Positions 6,157-8,469 of a stretch of 8,469 nt of DNA are shown here, piece by piece; positions within the stretch are counted from its first letter, which is position 1; every line of letters starts with the position of its first letter. The stretch spans positions 1 through 8,469 of the forward strand of contig JAAZGX010000263.1 in the NCBI GenBank assembly GCA_012511005.1. Reading direction: 5' to 3'. Under the pieces are notes generated by a model. The model did not search any database. It was not told the origin of the DNA and saw only the letters and a program-made list of their open reading frames with translations. The position numbers and the translations under genes were made by a program. Source of the stretch: Clostridiales bacterium. GTDB taxonomy: Bacteria; Bacillota; Clostridia; Oscillospirales; Acutalibacteraceae.

Positions 6157-6966
6157 GTGATAATTGATTTTCATACACATGCGTTTCCAAACGCGCTTGC
6201 GCCATATGCAAGAAAGTCACTATTAGAGGGGTGCGAGCATATATACACGCCCGTTACGGATATGACTGTGACCGGACTAATTGAACATATGGATGTTTCC
6301 GGTATTGATATGTCTATAGTCCAACCCGTTATAACGAAGCCGTCACAAACGAAAACACTTAATGAGTGGGCAAAAAGCATTGAAAGCGACAGGCTTATTT
6401 CATTCGGAGGCGTTCACCCGGATACTTTGGACTTTAAACAGGATATTGATTTTATCTGCTCTTTAGGATTAAAGGGAATAAAGTTTCATCCCGAATATCA
6501 AAACTTTTATGTTGATGAGCCTAAAATGCTAAAGATTTATGATTATGCGCTGTCAAAAGGGCTTATTCTCTTATTCCACGCAGGGTATGACCCAGCATAT
6601 CCGCCGCCGTTTAAAAGCAGTCCGCAGATGTTTAAGTTTATTGTAAACGAGATGAAAGGCGGCATAATCGTAGCCGCACATTTAGGCGGTCAGGTTCAAT
6701 GGGACGATGTTCTGAACCATTTAGCAGGAGAAGATATATATTTAGATACCTCAATGGGTTTTGAGTTTTTCTCAAAAGAAATATTTTTAAGAATTGTTAA
6801 AAAGCACAAAGCAGAGAAAATTTTGTTCGGCTCAGACTCGCCTTGGAGTGATGCCGGAAAGGAAATCGGGATAATAAAAACCCTTAAATTAAGCGATGAC
6901 GAAAAGAAGGGCATATTGGGTAAAAATGCACAAAGAATACTAAATATAAGTGGTAAAAGTATTTGA
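6157..6966 (+). CDS. Metal-dependent amidohydrolase (amidohydrolase_2-type TIM barrel)
   Basis: The product is 269 residues from GTG 6157, beginning MIIDFHTHAFP as is usual in this family (a start at ATG 6127 would add 10 unconserved residues). It belongs to the ACMSD-related amidohydrolase_2 group of TIM-barrel enzymes, which hydrolyse or decarboxylate small substrates with a bound divalent metal. Visible ligands are the HxH pair His6/His8 on strand one, His141 in LFHAGYD, His175 in AAHLGGQ and Asp227 in FGSDSPW. The KFHPEY block at 109-114 is also family-typical. The short single-domain length and lack of a signal peptide point to a cytoplasmic enzyme. No neighbour reveals the substrate, since the adjacent symporter is transcribed away from it. 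Its TGA stop overlaps the -35 box of the next promoter. The family is clear and the reaction is unknown. Confidence 0.92.
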   Translation: MIIDFHTHAFPNALAPYARKSLLEGCEHIYTPVTDMTVTGLIEHMDVSGIDMSIVQPVITKPSQTKTLNEWAKSIESDRLISFGGVHPDTLDFKQDIDFICSLGLKGIKFHPEYQNFYVDEPKMLKIYDYALSKGLILLFHAGYDPAYPPPFKSSPQMFKFIVNEMKGGIIVAAHLGGQVQWDDVLNHLAGEDIYLDTSMGFEFFSKEIFLRIVKKHKAEKILFGSDSPWSDAGKEIGIIKTLKLSDDEKKGILGKNAQRILNISGKSI

Positions 6967-6991
6967 CATAGTTTTTTTGTTGGAGTATAAT
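6963..6991 (+). promoter_or_regulatory. Perfect consensus sigma-A promoter for the ABC transporter operon
   Basis: TTGACA (6963-6968) and TATAAT (6986-6991) are both exact matches to the sigma-A consensus and are separated by exactly 17 bases. The -35 box overlaps the TGA stop (6964-6966) of the amidohydrolase. A second exact TATAAT follows at 6994-6999. Transcription should start near 6998, leaving a leader of about 30 bases. Confidence 0.88.
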
Positions 6992-7014
6992 TCTATAATA
7001 TTCCTATTAATTTG

Positions 7015-7020
7015 AAAGGG
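7015..7020 (+). promoter_or_regulatory. Shine-Dalgarno AAAGGG that sets the TTG start at 7030
   Basis: AAAGGG lies 9 bases before TTG 7030. The in-frame ATG at 7021 is directly adjacent to the motif and the TTG at 7012 precedes it, so 7030 is the best-supported start. Confidence 0.6.
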
Positions 7021-7029
7021 ATGCTTATT

Positions 7030-7734
7030 TTGTCTGAAAGTTTTATAAAATTAAGAAATGTTCAAAAATCATATGCAAAAAAAAGAGTGCTGACAGGCAT
7101 TGATTTTGAGCTTTATAAAGGGCAGATAGTCGGTCTGTTCGGTCCTAACGGGTGCGGAAAAACAACGCTTCTTAAAATTATTGCCGGTCTTATCCATGAT
7201 TATGAGGGAAGTCTTTCTATAGACGGTCATTCGCCGTCCTCAGAAACGAAGCAGTTAACGGCTTTTTTGCCTGACAAGATGTTTCTTTTTGATTGGATGA
7301 CGGCGGGGCAGGCGATTTCATATTTTGCCGATTTTTATCGGGATTTTAATACCGATAAGGCAAAAGAATTACTTCAGAAGTTTTCGCTTTCCGAAAAAGA
7401 AAAAATAAAGAATATGTCAAAGGGAATGCAGGAAAAGCTTATGCTTTCACTCGTTATGTCACGCTCGGCAAAGCTGTTTCTCTTAGACGAGCCTCTTGGA
7501 GGCGTTGACCCCGCTTCAAGAGAGGCAATACTGAATTTTATTATGGAAAACCACTCCGAGGACTCTATCATTTTAATGGCTACTCACCTTATAAACGACC
7601 TTGAGCGGATGTTTGAGCGCGTTATATTTATAGGAGACGGTAAGGTGCTTGTAGACGATAGTGTAGAAAACATTAAAAGCCGCGGTATTTCTGTGGAGGA
7701 TGCGTTTAAGGAGGTATTTCGCAATGCTTGGTAA
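7030..7734 (+). CDS. ABC transporter ATP-binding protein (YtrB-like, ABC-2 exporter type)
   Basis: This is a 234-residue nucleotide-binding subunit that powers an ABC transporter at the inner face of the membrane. Motifs in order are Walker A GPNGCGKT (38-45), the Q-loop region FLPDKMF (79-85), the signature MSKGMQ (129-134), Walker B LFLLDEP with Asp153 and catalytic Glu154, the D-loop GGVDP, and the H-loop MATH with His186. The Q-loop has Asp82 where many ABC proteins have Gln, and the signature is SKGM rather than SGGQ. Both are, to my knowledge, usual in YtrB-like ATPases of Firmicutes. The start is taken as TTG 7030 on ribosome-binding-site spacing. The ATPase overlaps the permease by 11 bases, so the two form one transporter. 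The GntR-type (YtrA) regulator that often leads such operons is absent. The substrate is unknown; export or antimicrobial-peptide resistance is only a family-level guess. Confidence 0.94.
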   Translation: MSESFIKLRNVQKSYAKKRVLTGIDFELYKGQIVGLFGPNGCGKTTLLKIIAGLIHDYEGSLSIDGHSPSSETKQLTAFLPDKMFLFDWMTAGQAISYFADFYRDFNTDKAKELLQKFSLSEKEKIKNMSKGMQEKLMLSLVMSRSAKLFLLDEPLGGVDPASREAILNFIMENHSEDSIILMATHLINDLERMFERVIFIGDGKVLVDDSVENIKSRGISVEDAFKEVFRNAW

Positions 7735-8469
7735 GTTGATTAAAAACGATATAAAATCAGGATTTTATACTGTTATAAATGTGTATATAGCAGCGCTTGC
7801 CGCAATAGCTTTTATGCTGTTCGGAATTCTTGCAAAATCAGAAATGGTTAAAGCTTTATCATCGCTTGCACTTATTGTAGTTATGATAGTCGTCGTCGTT
7901 TTCACTTTTTTTGCTGTGATTTTAATGTTCAGTAAAAGTGTTTACGGAAATGTAGGGTATTTAACGCTCAGCCTGCCCGTAAAAGAATGGGAGTTAGTGT
8001 TATCTAAAACGCTTACGGGGGTTCTTTTTATCCTTATAAGCTATATAACCTTTATCGTTTCAACGGCGGCGCTATTTTTCTATATGTCCGGTCAAACGGG
8101 CGCGGCTATGGCGCTGGAGTTTTGGCAGCAGGCGGAGACGCTTGGACTGCCGAGTAAGGATACGCTTTTATTGTTTTTTCTTGTGAAATCAATTTTAGGC
8201 TTAGTGTCAATATTTTTTATAGTCGCCGTCTTGCACATTTCGGCAAGTCTTATAAATGTTTCAGGGATTGACAAATTCGGAACGGCAGGCAGTATCGTAA
8301 TATTTGTTGTTATAACAGGGGTATTAAGGGGGATATCAGAAAGAATTGGGGCGCTCGTAAACTTTTATATGGTCATTAAGGGAAAAGAGGTTTTCTTCAC
8401 ATTTTCAAATTCATTTGTAATTGCACAAAAGGATTTGGGCGCGTTGTCGTTTGAGCTTTCTCAATATCT
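7724..8469 (+). CDS. ABC transporter permease, 5' part (runs off the right edge)
   Basis: The ATG at 7724 is preceded by a strong AAGGAGGT (7708-7715) at 8-base spacing and opens a frame that stays free of stops to the end of the window, giving 248 visible residues. The protein begins MLGKLIKNDIKSGFYTVINV, a short cytoplasmic amphipathic start, then has hydrophobic segments at about residues 18-38, 46-68, 96-120, 145-172 and 186-205. A soluble loop around LTLSLPVKEWELVLSK between segments two and three matches the typical 'LP(V/I)' cytoplasmic loop of clostridial ABC-2 permeases encoded next to YtrB-like ATPases. It overlaps the ATPase gene by 11 bases, so translation is likely coupled and the two proteins should form one transporter. 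The end, total length and number of membrane segments are unknown. The transported substrate cannot be inferred. Confidence 0.9.
   Translation, partial: MLGKLIKNDIKSGFYTVINVYIAALAAIAFMLFGILAKSEMVKALSSLALIVVMIVVVVFTFFAVILMFSKSVYGNVGYLTLSLPVKEWELVLSKTLTGVLFILISYITFIVSTAALFFYMSGQTGAAMALEFWQQAETLGLPSKDTLLLFFLVKSILGLVSIFFIVAVLHISASLINVSGIDKFGTAGSIVIFVVITGVLRGISERIGALVNFYMVIKGKEVFFTFSNSFVIAQKDLGALSFELSQY

Overview
The window looks like a moderately AT-rich chromosomal segment from a low-GC Gram-positive bacterium, most likely an anaerobic Clostridia member (Oscillospiraceae/Ruminococcaceae-like). The basis is purine-rich Shine-Dalgarno sequences, frequent TTG and GTG starts, tight gene packing, sigma-A type promoters, an adjacent glutamyl-/glutaminyl-tRNA synthetase pair, and small helical proteins of a clostridial flavour. 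The taxonomic placement is inference. No rRNA, tRNA, CRISPR array, insertion sequence or phage gene was seen, and no gene-free stretch reaches 300 bases.

Layout. (1) Bases 1-3196, plus strand: the 3' part of a glutamyl-tRNA synthetase gene, a complete glutaminyl-tRNA synthetase gene starting on the base after its stop codon, and an unrecognised multi-pass membrane protein 16 bases further on. This looks like one transcription unit. (2) Bases 3168-4257, minus strand: a compact three-gene operon of small unrecognised proteins (84, 121 and 154 residues). The first two genes overlap by 8 bases and the third follows after 12 bases. This is the least explained part of the window and the best candidate for an undescribed system. 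(3) Bases 4311-4778, plus strand: a YfcE-type metallophosphoesterase, divergent from the small-protein operon across about 53 bases that carry a good extended -10 promoter. (4) Bases 4747-6084, minus strand: a sodium:alanine/glycine symporter of the AGCS family, convergent with and overlapping the phosphoesterase gene. (5) Bases 6157-6966, plus strand: a metal-dependent amidohydrolase, divergent from the symporter. (6) From 6963 on, plus strand: a perfect consensus sigma-A promoter whose -35 box overlaps the amidohydrolase stop codon, then an ABC transporter ATPase and an overlapping permease that runs off the right edge.

How the genes work together. The synthetase pair supplies Glu-tRNA and Gln-tRNA by direct charging, and the membrane protein behind it may simply be cotranscribed. 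The ATPase and permease should form one ABC-2-like exporter or resistance transporter. The symporter, phosphoesterase and amidohydrolase look like independent housekeeping or metabolic genes. The three small proteins are soluble or helical, translationally linked, and probably act together, but nothing in the sequence identifies their function. Two convergent gene pairs overlap at their 3' ends with no obvious terminator between them.
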